A stretch of 64,000 nt of DNA from Bordetella sp. BOR01 (GCF_019218885.1 NZ_JAHUWT010000001.1:1116001-1180000), one strand, 5' to 3'. Positions 46,620-59,395 are shown, numbered from the stretch's first letter. The notes: generated by a model from the letters alone, not told the origin. Made by a program: numbers and translations.

Positions 46620-47915
46620 ATGATGAAGATGACGCAAGCTTTCCAGAAAGTTGCCGCCATACGCGGCATGAACGACATACTGCCTGGCGACGGAGCGCGT
46701 TGGGAACGCTTCGAAGAAATCGTGCGCGGCTGGTTGCATGGCTACGGCTATCGCAACGCGCGCACGCCCGTGCTCGAGCACACGCGCCTGTTTGCGCGCG
46801 GCATCGGCGAGGTCACCGACATCGTCGAGAAAGAGATGTACACGTTCACCGATGCGCTCAACGGCGATTCGCTCACGATGCGGCCCGAAATGACCGCCGG
46901 CGTGGTGCGCGCCAGCATCGAACACAACCTGTTGTACGACCGGCCGCAGCGCGTCTACAGCATCGGCCCCGTATTCCGCCACGAACGCCCGCAGCGCGGC
47001 CGCTACCGCCAGTTCCACCAGATCGACGTCGAGGCCCTGGGCTTTGCCGGCCCGGATGTCGATGCCGAACTCATCGTCATGTTGGCGCGCCTGTGGAAGC
47101 TGCTGGGCCTGGCCGACGTGCGCCTGGAACTGAATTCGCTGGGACAACCGGCCGAGCGCGCCGCCCACCGGGCAGCGCTCATCGAGCACCTCGAGCGTCA
47201 CCGCGACATTCTCGACGAAGACGGCCAGCGGCGCATGTACAGCAACCCTTTGCGGGTGCTCGACACCAAGAATCCGGCCATGCAGGCCATGGCCGACAGC
47301 GCGCCGCGCCTGTTCGATTTCCTGGGCGATGAGTCGCGCGCCCATTTCGATGGCTTATGCCAGTTGCTGGCCGATGCGGGTATCGAATACCAGCTCAACC
47401 CACGCCTGGTGCGCGGGCTCGACTATTACAACCTGACCGTCTTCGAATGGGTCACCGACCGTCTGGGTTCGCAGGGTACCGTCTGCGGCGGTGGCCGCTA
47501 CGACGGCCTGGTCGAGCTGCTGGGCGGCAAGGCCGCGCCCGCCGTCGGTTTCGCCATCGGCATGGAACGCCTGCTCGACCTCTGGGAACAGAGCGTGCCA
47601 TTCACGCCCGAGCCCGAATGCGAGGTTTATGTCGTGCATCAGGGCGAAGCCGCGCAACGCCTGGCCGCACGCGTTGGCGAACAACTGCGCGATGCCGGCT
47701 TGTCGGTCATCGTGCATGCCGGGTCGTCCGGTTTCAAATCGCAATTCAAGCGGGCCGACGCCAGCGGAGCCCGCGTTGCGGTTATTCTTGGCAGCGATGA
47801 AGTGGCCGCCGGCACTGCCAGCGTCAAGCTCCTGCGTACCGATGTGGCCGGCGAAGCCGCCCAGCAGCAGGTTGCGCTGGACCGCCTGGCCGATGTTTTG
47901 AAATCCAAGGGTTAG
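46620..47915 (+). CDS. hisS: Histidyl-tRNA synthetase
   Basis: A 431-residue class II synthetase. It has [10 protein letters not shown] at the N-terminus, motif 2 ([20 protein letters not shown]), the histidine-specific [16 protein letters not shown], motif 3 ([14 protein letters not shown]) and a C-terminal anticodon-binding domain. Start 46620 (ATGATG) is retained. It is followed one base later by the yfgM-like gene. Confidence 0.98.
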   Translation: MMKMTQAFQKVAAIRGMNDILPGDGARWERFEEIVRGWLHGYGYRNARTPVLEHTRLFARGIGEVTDIVEKEMYTFTDALNGDSLTMRPEMTAGVVRASIEHNLLYDRPQRVYSIGPVFRHERPQRGRYRQFHQIDVEALGFAGPDVDAELIVMLARLWKLLGLADVRLELNSLGQPAERAAHRAALIEHLERHRDILDEDGQRRMYSNPLRVLDTKNPAMQAMADSAPRLFDFLGDESRAHFDGLCQLLADAGIEYQLNPRLVRGLDYYNLTVFEWVTDRLGSQGTVCGGGRYDGLVELLGGKAAPAVGFAIGMERLLDLWEQSVPFTPEPECEVYVVHQGEAAQRLAARVGEQLRDAGLSVIVHAGSSGFKSQFKRADASGARVAVILGSDEVAAGTASVKLLRTDVAGEAAQQQVALDRLADVLKSKG

Positions 47916-47916
47916 C

Positions 47917-48555
47917 ATGGCATACGATCTCGAAGAACAGGAAAAACTCGACGCAATCAAGGCCTGGTGGACGCGCTACGGCACGCTGGTGGTCACCCTG
48001 GCGGCCATCGCGGCGCTGGCCTGGGGTGGCTGGTGGGGCTGGAAGGCCTACCAGGCGCATCGCGCCACCCAGGCCATGGGCTACTTCGAGGCCCTCGAAG
48101 ACGCCGCCCGCCTCGGCGGGGCCGATTCCGCCGTTCGCATCAAGGCCGCGGCCTCGACCCTGCGCAGCGACTATCCGTCCACCGGCTACGCGGCGCGCGG
48201 CGCCCTGGTTGCCGCCCATGCGCTCAAGCAGCAAGGCGATGCGGCAGGTGCCCGCGAACAGCTCGAATGGCTGGCTGCCCAGTCCAAACATACGGCTCTG
48301 CAGCCTGTGGCGCGTGTGCGCCTGGCCGGCCTGCTGCTCGACCAGAAGCAGTACGACGCCGCCCTGGCTCAGCTTGGCAATCCGCCGCCGGCTTTCGCCG
48401 CGCTGTATGCCGATCGCCGCGGCGACATCCTGGCCGCGCAGGGCAAGCCCGAAGAAGCCCGCAAGGCATGGCAGGCCGCACTCGACGGGCTTGGCGCCAC
48501 CGACCCCCTGCGGCAAGCCGTGCAATTGAAACTGGACGCCCTCAGCGGAGCCTGA
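47917..48555 (+). CDS. yfgM: YfgM-like tetratricopeptide ancillary SecYEG factor
   Basis: A 212-residue protein. It has a charged N-terminus (DLEEQEKLDAIKAWWTRYG), one membrane anchor (TLVVTLAAIAALAWGGWWGW), and a periplasmic helical-repeat region (about 45-210). YfgM sits at the translocon with PpiD and assists exported proteins. Its usual neighbours hisS and bamB flank it here. It is separated from both by a few bases, so they are co-translated. Confidence 0.9.
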   Translation: MAYDLEEQEKLDAIKAWWTRYGTLVVTLAAIAALAWGGWWGWKAYQAHRATQAMGYFEALEDAARLGGADSAVRIKAAASTLRSDYPSTGYAARGALVAAHALKQQGDAAGAREQLEWLAAQSKHTALQPVARVRLAGLLLDQKQYDAALAQLGNPPPAFAALYADRRGDILAAQGKPEEARKAWQAALDGLGATDPLRQAVQLKLDALSGA

Positions 48556-48559
48556 CCGT

Positions 48560-49717
48560 ATGCTTAACTTCCGTTTTGGCCGCGCCTGGCGCGGTGCCAC
48601 CCTGGCCGCAGGACTGCTCGCCCTGGCTGGCTGCTCGATGTTCTCCAGCAACGACGACCGCTACGAGCCCTCACCCCTTACCGAATACGCACCTGGCATG
48701 TCGGTGCGCGCGGTGTGGTCCACTTCGGTCGGCAGCGGGTCCGGGTTCGGATTCATGCCGGCCGTTGTCGGCGATGCCGTGTACGCCGCCACGCCCGACG
48801 GTTCGGTGGCCAAACTCGAAATGTCCAGCGGCCGCGCGCTCTGGAAAGCCTCGGCCGATACCAAGCTGTCGGCCGGCGTCGGCAGCGACGGCACCACTAC
48901 TGTCGTCGCGTCGCCACTGGGCGAAGTCATCGCCTTCGACGACACCGGCAAGGTCAAGTGGAAGGCGCAGGCCACCAGCGATGTCGCCATCCCCCCGGCA
49001 GTGGGCTATGGCGCGGTCGTGGTACGCAGCGGCGACTACCGCATCCAGGCGTTCAACATCGAAACCGGCGAACGTCTCTGGAGCCTGCAGCGCCCCGGGC
49101 CGGCGCTGGCCTTGCGCAGCAGTGCGCAAATGGTCATGGCCGAAGGCCTGGTCATCACCGGCTTGCCGGGCGGCAAGCTGCTGGCCGTCAATGTGGGCAG
49201 TGGCAATGTCCAGTGGGAAGGCACCGTGGCCAACCCGCGCGGGGCCAGCGACCTCGAGCGCCTGACCGACGTGGTCGGCGCGCCGCGTATCGCCGGCAGC
49301 CTGCTGTGCGCGGTAGCCTACCAGGGCCGTATCGTCTGCTTCGACGTCACGCAGGGCGGGCGCCCGTTGTGGGCCAAAGATTTCTCCAGCGCCAGCGGCA
49401 TGGCGCTGGATGGCCAGTTTGCCTACGCACCCGACCAGCATGGCGTGGTCAACGCTTTCGCGCTCGACAGCGGCACCAATGTCTGGAAGCAGGCCGCCCT
49501 GAAGAATCGCCAACTGACCTCGCCGGCCATGCTGGGCAGCGCCGTGGCCGTGGGCGACCTGGACGGCTATGTCCATTTCCTGTCGCGTAGCGACGGCAGC
49601 CTGCTGGCGCGCCTGTCGGTGGGCGGTGGTGCCATTGTCTCGCCCCTGCTGACCACGCCACAGGGCGTTCTGGTGCAGAACGGCAACGGCAATCTTGTGC
49701 TGATCGGCACCAACTAA
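48560..49717 (+). CDS. bamB: Outer-membrane assembly lipoprotein BamB
   Basis: A 385-residue lipoprotein. The lipobox is LLALAGC (Cys near residue 23). An eight-bladed PQQ-type beta-propeller follows, with repeats such as SVAKLEMSSGRALWKA, RIQAFNIETGERLWSL and LLAVNVGSGNVQWEG. BamB binds BamA and helps insert beta-barrels. The neighbours hisS-yfgM-bamB-der are in the canonical order. Confidence 0.96.
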   Translation: MLNFRFGRAWRGATLAAGLLALAGCSMFSSNDDRYEPSPLTEYAPGMSVRAVWSTSVGSGSGFGFMPAVVGDAVYAATPDGSVAKLEMSSGRALWKASADTKLSAGVGSDGTTTVVASPLGEVIAFDDTGKVKWKAQATSDVAIPPAVGYGAVVVRSGDYRIQAFNIETGERLWSLQRPGPALALRSSAQMVMAEGLVITGLPGGKLLAVNVGSGNVQWEGTVANPRGASDLERLTDVVGAPRIAGSLLCAVAYQGRIVCFDVTQGGRPLWAKDFSSASGMALDGQFAYAPDQHGVVNAFALDSGTNVWKQAALKNRQLTSPAMLGSAVAVGDLDGYVHFLSRSDGSLLARLSVGGGAIVSPLLTTPQGVLVQNGNGNLVLIGTN

Positions 49718-49738
49718 CTTCAATCTTCCGGCCCTACC

Positions 49739-51103
49739 GTGTCTTTCAAGCCCGTCGTCGCCCTGGTTGGCCGCCCCAATGTGGGCAAGTCGACCCTATT
49801 CAACCGTCTGACGCGCTCGCGCGCGGCACTGGTTGCCGATTACTCCGGCCTGACGCGCGACCGCCATTATGGCGAGGGCAGGGTGGGCGATACGCCCTTC
49901 ATCGCCATCGATACCGGTGGCTTCGAGCCCGTCGCCAAAACCGGCATCCTGCGCGAAATGGCCCGCCAGACCCGCCAGGCCATCGCCGAGGCCGACGTGG
50001 TGGTGTTCCTGGTCGATGCCCGTGCCGGGATCAACGCACACGATCATGAAATCGCCCAGTTGCTGCGCAAGTCGGGCCAACAGCGCGTGGTGCTGGCCGT
50101 CAACAAGGCCGAAGGCATGGGCGTGGGCAACGCCACCACCGAATTCCACGAGCTGGGCCTGGGCACGCCCTATCCGATTTCCGCCGCCCATGGCGACGGT
50201 ATCGTCGATCTCATCGAACTGGCGCTGCAGGGGTTGGTCGAGCCCGAACCCGAACCTGCCGCCGATGCCGAGGGCATCGCAGACCTGCCGCCCGACCACC
50301 GTATCAAGCTGGCGATTGTCGGCCGCCCCAACGTGGGCAAGTCCACCATGATCAACACGTTGATGGGCGAAGAGCGCGTCATCGCGTTCGACCTGCCCGG
50401 CACTACCCGCGATGCCATCGAGATCGATTTCGAACGCGACGGCCGCAAGTTCACCCTGATCGACACGGCCGGCCTGCGCCGCCGCGGCAAGGTATTCGAG
50501 GCAGTCGAGAAGTTCTCGGTCATCAAGACCCTGCAAGCCATCGAAGCCAGCAATGTCGTGTTGCTGATGCTCGATGCCCAGACCGAAGTCTCTGACCAAG
50601 ACGCCCATATCGCCGGCTTCGTGCTTGAAACCGGCCGTGCCGTGGTCGTGGCCATCAACAAATGGGACGGCCTGGACACCGACCAGCGCGAGCGCATCGA
50701 ACGCGAGTTCCAACGCAAGCTGCGCTTTCTATCGTTCGCGCCCACCCATACCATTTCGGCCCTGAAGGGCCAGGGCATCAAGCCGGTGCTCAAGTCGGTG
50801 GTGGCTGCGCATGCCGCTGCCTTCGCCAAGCTGTCCACTCCCAAGCTGACGCGCGAACTCCAGGCCGCCGTCGAGCAGCAGCAGCCGCCGCGCAAGGGCA
50901 TCTTCCGCCCCAAGATGCGCTACGCGCACCAGGGCGGGCAGAATCCGCCGCTGGTCGTCATCCACGGCAATGCGCTCGATGCCATTCCCGATTCCTATCG
51001 CCGCTACCTCGAAACCCGCTTCCGCGAGGCCTTCAAGCTGGCCGGTACGCCGCTGCGCATCGAATTCAAATCATCGCGCAACCCTTACGCGCAGGAAAAC
51101 TGA
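49739..51103 (+). CDS. der: GTPase Der (EngA)
   Basis: A 454-residue double GTPase required for 50S assembly. Two G domains each show GRPNVGKST (near residue 10 and residue 198), and a KH-like C-terminal domain ends [17 protein letters not shown]. The start is GTG at 49739. hisC starts 3 bases after its stop. Confidence 0.97.
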   Translation: MSFKPVVALVGRPNVGKSTLFNRLTRSRAALVADYSGLTRDRHYGEGRVGDTPFIAIDTGGFEPVAKTGILREMARQTRQAIAEADVVVFLVDARAGINAHDHEIAQLLRKSGQQRVVLAVNKAEGMGVGNATTEFHELGLGTPYPISAAHGDGIVDLIELALQGLVEPEPEPAADAEGIADLPPDHRIKLAIVGRPNVGKSTMINTLMGEERVIAFDLPGTTRDAIEIDFERDGRKFTLIDTAGLRRRGKVFEAVEKFSVIKTLQAIEASNVVLLMLDAQTEVSDQDAHIAGFVLETGRAVVVAINKWDGLDTDQRERIEREFQRKLRFLSFAPTHTISALKGQGIKPVLKSVVAAHAAAFAKLSTPKLTRELQAAVEQQQPPRKGIFRPKMRYAHQGGQNPPLVVIHGNALDAIPDSYRRYLETRFREAFKLAGTPLRIEFKSSRNPYAQEN

Positions 51104-51106
51104 TCC

Positions 51107-52180
51107 ATGAGCCGCTACTGGAGTCCCATTGTCGGGACACTCAGTCCCTACGTACCGGGCGAGCAGCCCAAGCTGCAAGACCTGGTCAAGCTCAATACCA
51201 ACGAGCACCCCTTCGGTCCGTCCCCCAAAGTGCTGCAGGCCATGCGCGGGGCGTGCGACGACAGCCTCAAGCTGTACCCCGATCCGGGCTCCGAACGGCT
51301 GCGGCAGGCCATCGCCACCCATTTCCAGGTCCAGCCCGATCAGGTCTTCGTGGGCAACGGCTCCGACGAGGTCCTGGCGCACACCTTCCTGGCGCTGCTC
51401 AAGCATGACGCCCCGCTGCTGTTTCCCGACATCACCTATAGCTTCTATCCGGTGTACTGCGGCCTGTATCAGATCGCCAGCCAGGCGGTACCGCTGACCG
51501 AAGATTTCTGTATCGATGTGCAAGACTACCTGCCTGGCTCGGGGCGCCAGGCGGGCGGCATCATTTTTCCCAACCCGAACGCGCCCACCGGCCGGGCGCT
51601 GGCCCTGGACGAGGTCGAACGCATCGTGGCGGCCAATCCCGATATCGTGGTTGTCGTGGACGAGGCCTATGTCGATTTCGGTGCCGAATCGGCGGTGGGC
51701 CTGGTGTCCCGCCATGACAACCTGCTGGTCATCCAGACCTTGTCGAAGTCGCGCTCGCTGGCTGGCCTGCGGGTGGGTTTTGCCATAGGCAGCCGGGTGC
51801 TCATCGAGGCGCTCGAACGCGTCAAGAACAGCTTCAATTCCTATCCCATCGATCGCCTGGCCGAGGTCGGCGCCGTGGCGGCAATCGAAGATACCGCCTA
51901 TTTCGAACGCACCCGGCAGGCCGTGATCGCCACGCGCGAAATCCTGGTCGGGCACTTGCAGGCGCTGGGTTTCCAGGTGCTGCCTTCGGCCGCCAACTTC
52001 GTCTTTGCTCGCCACCCAGATCACGACGGGGCCAGCCTGGCTGCCGCCTTGCGCGAGCGCAACATCATCGTGCGCCATTTCAAGCACGCCCGCATCGACC
52101 AATTCCTGCGCATCACGGTGGGCACCGAAACCCAGTGCACGCGCCTGGTCGAGGCCTTGAGAGCCATCCTGGCAGCCTGA
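51107..52180 (+). CDS. hisC: Histidinol-phosphate aminotransferase
   Basis: A 357-residue PLP aminotransferase. It has [12 protein letters not shown] near the start, [12 protein letters not shown], the Asp in [11 protein letters not shown], and the Schiff-base lysine in [18 protein letters not shown]. It converts imidazole acetol-phosphate to histidinol phosphate; some homologues also accept aromatic substrates. Here it sits outside the main his operon, between der and hfq, and is coupled to der. It is probably a second HisC or an aromatic aminotransferase if another hisC exists elsewhere. Confidence 0.93.
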   Translation: MSRYWSPIVGTLSPYVPGEQPKLQDLVKLNTNEHPFGPSPKVLQAMRGACDDSLKLYPDPGSERLRQAIATHFQVQPDQVFVGNGSDEVLAHTFLALLKHDAPLLFPDITYSFYPVYCGLYQIASQAVPLTEDFCIDVQDYLPGSGRQAGGIIFPNPNAPTGRALALDEVERIVAANPDIVVVVDEAYVDFGAESAVGLVSRHDNLLVIQTLSKSRSLAGLRVGFAIGSRVLIEALERVKNSFNSYPIDRLAEVGAVAAIEDTAYFERTRQAVIATREILVGHLQALGFQVLPSAANFVFARHPDHDGASLAAALRERNIIVRHFKHARIDQFLRITVGTETQCTRLVEALRAILAA

Positions 52181-52329
52181 AAAAGTGGGCAGGGCGCACC
52201 CGTGCTCCCGTCCTGACACCTTATGAAAGAATTTGCCCCTCGGGGCAAGTGGCACGGGCCGGGAAAACCCTGTAGAGTACATATTTCGGCGTCTGCCACC
52301 ACTCAAAAACAAATATTGGAGCCTGGCCA

Positions 52330-52566
52330 ATGAGCAATAAAGGGCAAACTCTGCAAGATCCGTTTCTGAACACGCTGCGCAAAGAACATGTGCCCGTGTC
52401 CATCTATCTGGTGAACGGTATCAAGCTGCAAGGGCAAATAGAATCTTTCGATCAATACGTGGTGCTGCTGCGCAATACCGTGACGCAAATGGTGTACAAG
52501 CACGCCATTTCCACCGTTGTTCCGGCCCGCGCCGTCAATTTCCAGGTGGATGTGCCCGCTGAATAA
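52330..52566 (+). CDS. hfq: RNA chaperone Hfq
   Basis: A 78-residue Sm-like protein. It has the Sm1 motif [23 protein letters not shown] (shown here by its ends, VSIYLVNG and FDQYVV) and the Sm2 motif [12 protein letters not shown]. It pairs small RNAs with mRNAs. The C-terminal tail is short. A small inverted repeat TTGCCCC/GGGGCAA (52233-52248) lies in its 149-base upstream region. A terminator follows at 52594. Confidence 0.98.
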   Translation: MSNKGQTLQDPFLNTLRKEHVPVSIYLVNGIKLQGQIESFDQYVVLLRNTVTQMVYKHAISTVVPARAVNFQVDVPAE

Positions 52567-52593
52567 TCGTCAAGCTCCAGCTGTACCTTTTCC

Positions 52594-52627
52594 TGCCCGC
52601 CGCACATTTCGTGTCGGCGGGCATTTT
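52594..52627 (+). terminator. Terminator after hfq
   Basis: TGCCCGCCG and CGGCGGGCA make a 9-bp perfect stem, with a small inner ACA/TGT stem in the loop, followed by TTTT. It lies between hfq and hflX, so hflX may depend on readthrough or a separate promoter. Confidence 0.8.
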
Positions 52628-52647
52628 CGCTGTAGCGGGGTAGTCTC

Positions 52648-53754
52648 ATGCGCGCGCTGATCATCAGTGTCGACCTGGGCAATCCCGATTTCGCGGCGCA
52701 TGCCGAAGAATTCGCCATGCTGGCACGTGGGGCGGGGGCCGAGATCGTCGGCACTGTCGCCGTCCGGCGCGATCGTCCCGACGCCAAGTTCTTCATCGGC
52801 TCGGGCAAGGTCCAGGAAGCCGTGGCTCAGGCCGACGCGCTGCTGACCGACATCGTCCTGTTCGACCAGCCCCTGTCGCCCGCGCAGCAGCGCAACCTCG
52901 AACGCGAATTCAACCTGCGCGTAGTCGACCGGGTGGCCCTCATCCTGGATATCTTCGCGCTGCGCGCCAAGAGTCACGAGGGCAAACTGCAAGTCGAACT
53001 GGCTCAGTTGCAGCATCTGGTCACCCGCCTGACCCGCCTCTGGACCCACCTTGAACGCCAGCGCGGCGGTATCGGCATGCGCGGACCGGGCGAATCCCAG
53101 CTCGAAATGGATCGCCGCATGATCGGTGCCAAGGTCAAGATGCTGCGCGAGCGGCTCGATCGGGTCGAGCGCCAGCGGGTCACCCAGCGGCGTGCCCGGG
53201 CCCGCGGCGGGGTGTTGTCGGTATCGCTGGTAGGGTATACCAACGCCGGCAAGTCCACGTTGTTCAACGCCCTGACGCGTGCCGGCGCCTATGCGGCCGA
53301 CCAGTTGTTCGCCACCCTGGACACCACCACCCGCCGCATCTGGATCGAAGGCACGGGCTCGGTGGTACTGTCCGACACCGTCGGGTTCATCCGCGACCTG
53401 CCGCCCAACCTGATCGCCGCGTTCCGGGCCACCCTGGAAGAAACCATCCATGCCGATGTACTGCTGCATGTGGTGGACGCCGCCAGCCCGCAGCGCGACG
53501 AACAGATCGCCGAAGTCAATAAAGTGCTCGCCGAAATCGGGGCCGCCGCGATTCCCACCATTTTGGTGCACAACAAGATTGATCGGGCCGGGCTTGCCCC
53601 CCGGGTCGAGCGTGACGCCCATGGTACGATTGCGCGAGTATTCGTAAGCGCTACCGAGCGCGCCGGTCTGGATGCGTTGCGCGGGGCAATTGCAGAGATC
53701 GGCCAGATTGTGGGAAACAATGCCTCGAATCACCAAACTCTTCAATCTGAATGA
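52648..53754 (+). CDS. hflX: Ribosome-associated GTPase HflX
   Basis: A 368-residue GTPase. It has an N-terminal HflX domain (FFIGSGKVQEAVAQADA, GGIGMRGPGESQLE), then the G domain with Walker A GYTNAGKSTLFN near residue 201, DTVGFIRDLP and HNKID. HflX splits stalled or hibernating ribosomes under heat stress. Its last 35 bases overlap hflK. Confidence 0.97.
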   Translation: MRALIISVDLGNPDFAAHAEEFAMLARGAGAEIVGTVAVRRDRPDAKFFIGSGKVQEAVAQADALLTDIVLFDQPLSPAQQRNLEREFNLRVVDRVALILDIFALRAKSHEGKLQVELAQLQHLVTRLTRLWTHLERQRGGIGMRGPGESQLEMDRRMIGAKVKMLRERLDRVERQRVTQRRARARGGVLSVSLVGYTNAGKSTLFNALTRAGAYAADQLFATLDTTTRRIWIEGTGSVVLSDTVGFIRDLPPNLIAAFRATLEETIHADVLLHVVDAASPQRDEQIAEVNKVLAEIGAAAIPTILVHNKIDRAGLAPRVERDAHGTIARVFVSATERAGLDALRGAIAEIGQIVGNNASNHQTLQSE

Positions 53755-55009
53755 CCCTGGCTGGGGTCGTGGCAACAACAATGGCTCCGAGCCGCCCAAG
53801 CGCCCCAAAGGCAACGGCGATGGCCCGCCCGACCTCGACGAGGTCTGGCGCGACTTCAACAACCGCATCGGTTCGTTGTTCGGGCGCAAGGGCGGGGGCG
53901 GCGGCAATCGCCCCGGCAACCGCGGTGGCATGACGCCCCCGTCGCCGCGCGGCACACGCATCGGCCTGGGCCTCATTGCCCTGGTCCTGGTATTGCTGTG
54001 GCTGGCCAGTGGTTTCTTCATCGTCCAGGAAGGCCAGGTCGCGGTCGTCACCCAGTTCGGCAAATACAAAAGCACAGCGCCTCCCGGCTTCCAGTGGCGC
54101 ATGCCGTATCCCATCCAAAGCCATGAAGCGGTCAATATTTCACAGTTGCGCACGTTCGAAGTCGGTTTCCGTGGCGGGTCGCGCAATAAGGTATTGCCCG
54201 AGGCCCTGATGCTGACCACCGACGAAAACATCGTCGACATGCAATTCGTGGTGCAGTACCGCCTGCGCGCCGACGGTGCGCCCAATTACCTGTTCAATAT
54301 GCGCGATCCCGACGAATCGGTGCGCCAGGCCGCCGAAACTGCCATGCGCGAGATCGTCGGCAAGAAGCCCATGGACTTCGTCCTGTACGAGGGTCGTACC
54401 GAGGTCGCCGTCGAAGTGCAGAACCTGATGCAGCAGATCCTCGATCGCTACAAGTCCGGCATCCAGGTCAGCACGGTGGCCATCCAGAACGTGCAGCCGC
54501 CCGAGCAGGTGCAGGCCGCGTTCGACGATGCCGTCAAGGCCGGCCAGGATCGCGAACGCCAGATCAATGAAGGGCAGGCCTACGCCAACCAGGTTGTTCC
54601 GCTGGCCGGCGGGCAGGCTTCGCGCATGTTCGAACAGGCCGAAGGCTACCGCGCCAAGGTCATCGGCGATGCCCGCGGTGATGCCGCACGCTTCACCAGC
54701 ATCCTGGCCGAATACGAAAAGGCGCCCACCATCATGCGTGAACGCATGTACCTGGAAACCATGCAGCAGATCTTTACGCGCGCCAGCAAGGTCATGATCG
54801 ACACCAAGGACGGCAACAACATGTTGTACCTGCCGCTGGACAAGATCCTGCAGCAAACTGCCCGCGACGCGACGGTCAAGCCGACCGCAGTGCCCGGCGC
54901 CAGCCAACCCACCGTTCCGCAGCCGCCTGCGCGCAATACCGGCGCAAGCTCGTCCGGCAATACTGGCAGCAGCAACAACACGCTGTCTCGCGACCGTCTG
55001 TCGCGCTAA
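53720..55009 (+). CDS. hflK: FtsH protease regulator HflK
   Basis: A 429-residue band-7/SPFH membrane protein. The start at 53720 gives the typical start MPRITKLFNLNDPGWGRG, overlapping hflX by 35 bases. A glycine-rich N-terminus precedes one membrane helix (IGLGLIALVLVLLWLASGFF), then the SPFH domain and coiled coil. The tail is rich in Ser, Thr, Pro and Asn. With HflC it cages FtsH and tunes membrane-protein degradation. Confidence 0.96.
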   Translation: MPRITKLFNLNDPGWGRGNNNGSEPPKRPKGNGDGPPDLDEVWRDFNNRIGSLFGRKGGGGGNRPGNRGGMTPPSPRGTRIGLGLIALVLVLLWLASGFFIVQEGQVAVVTQFGKYKSTAPPGFQWRMPYPIQSHEAVNISQLRTFEVGFRGGSRNKVLPEALMLTTDENIVDMQFVVQYRLRADGAPNYLFNMRDPDESVRQAAETAMREIVGKKPMDFVLYEGRTEVAVEVQNLMQQILDRYKSGIQVSTVAIQNVQPPEQVQAAFDDAVKAGQDRERQINEGQAYANQVVPLAGGQASRMFEQAEGYRAKVIGDARGDAARFTSILAEYEKAPTIMRERMYLETMQQIFTRASKVMIDTKDGNNMLYLPLDKILQQTARDATVKPTAVPGASQPTVPQPPARNTGASSSGNTGSSNNTLSRDRLSR

Positions 55010-55027
55010 TCCGGAGGAGCCCAGAAC

Positions 55028-55921
55028 ATGCAACGTTTCATGCCCATCCTGGTAGGCCTCCTATTGGTGCTGGCCGCCTTGTCTTCCATGGTGTTCATCG
55101 TGCGCGAGCGCGACTACGCCCTGGTATTCTCGCTGGGCGAGGTGCGCAAGGTCATCAATGAACCCGGCCTGTACTTCAAGGCGCCGCCGCCGTTCCAGAA
55201 CGTCGTCACCCTTGACAAGCGCATCCTTACCATCGAGTCCACCGATGCCGAACGCATCCAGACTTCCGAAAAGAAGAACCTGCTGATCGATTCGTACGTC
55301 AAGTGGCGCATCGCCGATCCGCGGCTGTACTACGTTACTTTCGGCGGCAACGAACGCGCCGCGCAGGAACGCCTGCAGGCCCAGATCCGCGACGCGCTCA
55401 ACGCATCGGTCAACGTACGCACCGTCAAGGAAGTCGTATCGGCCGAGCGCGACAAGATCATGAGTGAAATCCTTACCACCGTGGCCAAGCGCGCCGAGCC
55501 GCTGGGTGTCGAAGTGGTCGATGTGCGGCTGCGCCGCATCGAGTTCGCGCCGGAAATCTCCGAGTCGGTCTACCGCCGCATGGAAGCCGAGCGCACGCGG
55601 GTAGCCAACGAACTGCGCTCCATCGGTGCGGCCGAAAGCGAAAAAATCCGCGCCGAGGCCGATCGCCAGCGCGAAGTCATCCTGGCCGAGGCCTACGCCA
55701 AGGCGCAGACCGTCATGGGCGAGGGCGATGCCGAGGCCAGCGCGCTGTATGCGGCCGCGTTTGGCAAGAACCCGGACTTCTACTCGTTCTACAAGAGCCT
55801 CGAGGCTTACCGGGCATCGTTCTCGAATCCCTCCGACGTGTTGGTGGTCGACCCCAGCTCCGAGTACTTCCAGTTCATGAAGAACTCCACCGGCAAAGCC
55901 GCCCCGGCCCCCGCCAAGTAA
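55028..55921 (+). CDS. hflC: FtsH protease regulator HflC
   Basis: A 297-residue SPFH protein. It has an N-terminal membrane anchor (MPILVGLLLVLAALSSMVFIV), REDYALVF-like start of the SPFH domain (RERDYALVFSLGEV), and the coiled-coil region rich in Glu/Arg (EADRQREVILAEAYAKAQT). It forms the HflKC ring around FtsH. GGAGG precedes the ATG. The small DUF2065 gene often found next is absent. Confidence 0.96.
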   Translation: MQRFMPILVGLLLVLAALSSMVFIVRERDYALVFSLGEVRKVINEPGLYFKAPPPFQNVVTLDKRILTIESTDAERIQTSEKKNLLIDSYVKWRIADPRLYYVTFGGNERAAQERLQAQIRDALNASVNVRTVKEVVSAERDKIMSEILTTVAKRAEPLGVEVVDVRLRRIEFAPEISESVYRRMEAERTRVANELRSIGAAESEKIRAEADRQREVILAEAYAKAQTVMGEGDAEASALYAAAFGKNPDFYSFYKSLEAYRASFSNPSDVLVVDPSSEYFQFMKNSTGKAAPAPAK

Positions 55922-55944
55922 GGCTCGCCGGGCTCGGTCCGGGG

Positions 55945-55968
55945 CAGGGCGCCTTCCTTGGCGCCCTG
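55945..55968. repeat. 9-bp inverted repeat after hflC
   Basis: CAGGGCGCC and GGCGCCCTG flank a 6-base loop. No T tract follows, so it is more likely an mRNA 3' hairpin than a terminator. A true terminator-like hairpin follows at 56022. Confidence 0.75.
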
Positions 55969-56021
55969 CACGAACGCCCAAACCATGTACAATACCGCGT
56001 AAGCTAGAAAACATTCCGCAG

Positions 56022-56062
56022 GCGGCTGAGCGGGCTTACGCCCTCTCAGCCGCTTTTGTTTT
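56022..56062 (+). terminator. Terminator between hflC and hisZ
   Basis: GCGGCTGAG and CTCAGCCGC form a 9-bp stem, continued after one mismatch by GGGC/GCCC around a TTAC loop, then TTTTGTTTT. It lies 44 bases before the hisZ ATG. It may end the hfl transcript or attenuate hisZ. Confidence 0.82.
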
Positions 56063-56105
56063 GGGCGTTGCCCACGCCTTTCAGGTGTCATTCAGGTAAA
56101 CACTC

Positions 56106-58636
<2,531 letters not shown>

Positions 58637-58683
58637 TCGCGCTATTCGCTGCGGGACCCGCGCCCGCCGGGTTATCATTTCAA

Positions 58684-58717
58684 AGCCGCCGCCGGTCCTG
58701 CCGGTGGGCGGCCTTTT
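58684..58717 (+). terminator. Terminator-like hairpin after purA
   Basis: AGCCGCC pairs with GGCGGC(C/T) around an inner CCGG/CCGG stem, followed by TTTT. It lies between purA and the phosphoribosyltransferase gene. Confidence 0.65.
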
Positions 58718-58739
58718 CGTATCTTCAGGAGACACCGCC

Positions 58740-59285
58740 ATGAGCGCGCCCGCCAACGACGACAGCCATCTGTGGATCACCTGGGACGGCTATAACCGCC
58801 TGATCGAGCGCCTGACCCTGCAGGTGTACCAATCCGGCTGGCAGTTCGACCTGATCCTGTGCCTGGCGCGCGGGGGAGTGCGGGTGGGCGATGTCATGTC
58901 GCGCATTTTCGACGTGCCGCTGGGCATCCTGGCCACCAGTAGCTATCGTGAAGCCGCCGGCACCAAGCAGGGCAACCTGGACATTGCCCAGTTCATCACC
59001 ATTACCCGAGGGGCGCCTGCCGGGCGCGTGTTGCTGGTCGACGACATGGTCGACACCGGCCTGACCTTCAACAAGGTGCAAGAGCATTTGCGCCAGCAGT
59101 TTCCCCAGATCACCGAGCTGCGCAGCGCGGTGCTGTGGTGGAAGGGGCATTCGCAGGCCTCGCCCGACTACTATGTCGACAAGCTGCCTACCAACCCCTG
59201 GATTCACCAGCCCTTTGAAGACTACGACAGTCTGCGGCCGCACCAGCTCGAGGCGTGGATCCGCAAGGGCTCGACGACGTCCTGA
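58740..59285 (+). CDS. Phosphoribosyltransferase-domain protein
   Basis: A 181-residue type I phosphoribosyltransferase. The PRPP-binding motif reads VLLVDDMVDTGLTFNKV (about 99-115), and the PPi loop is CLARGGVRVGDVMSR. Homologues adjacent to purA are annotated as hypoxanthine/xanthine-guanine-type phosphoribosyltransferases, and the acidic PRPP loop fits a purine-base enzyme. It would salvage a purine base with PRPP. Exact base specificity is not visible. CAGGAG precedes the ATG at 58740. Confidence 0.88.
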   Translation: MSAPANDDSHLWITWDGYNRLIERLTLQVYQSGWQFDLILCLARGGVRVGDVMSRIFDVPLGILATSSYREAAGTKQGNLDIAQFITITRGAPAGRVLLVDDMVDTGLTFNKVQEHLRQQFPQITELRSAVLWWKGHSQASPDYYVDKLPTNPWIHQPFEDYDSLRPHQLEAWIRKGSTTS

Positions 59286-59347
59286 TAAAAACAGGGACGC
59301 TTCTGGCGCGTTCCGGCCGGTACGGGGCGGGCCTGAGGGGCACAGTC

Positions 59348-59395
59348 TCGCCAAATCTTTCCCGGCGTGCTAGAATTTCGGGTTACCAGTAAACC
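59348..59395 (+). promoter_or_regulatory. rpsU promoter with GGTTAC/GTAAACC element
   Basis: A weak -35 TCGCCA (59348-59353), 17-base spacer and extended -10 TGCTAGAAT (ending 59376) are followed four bases later by GGTTACCAGTAAACC (59381-59395). The arrangement matches the ndk promoter at 42957-42982. The long leader up to the rpsU ATG (59396-59581) holds no gene. Confidence 0.7.

Noticed and set aside
45207-47345. 712-codon minus-strand open frame opposite ispG and hisS
   Set aside because: Both plus-strand genes are full length with all catalytic motifs, and the antisense product shows no domain.
52249-52264. TGGCACG upstream of hfq as a sigma-54 -24 box
   Set aside because: The required GC dinucleotide ten bases after GG is GA, so there is no -12 element.
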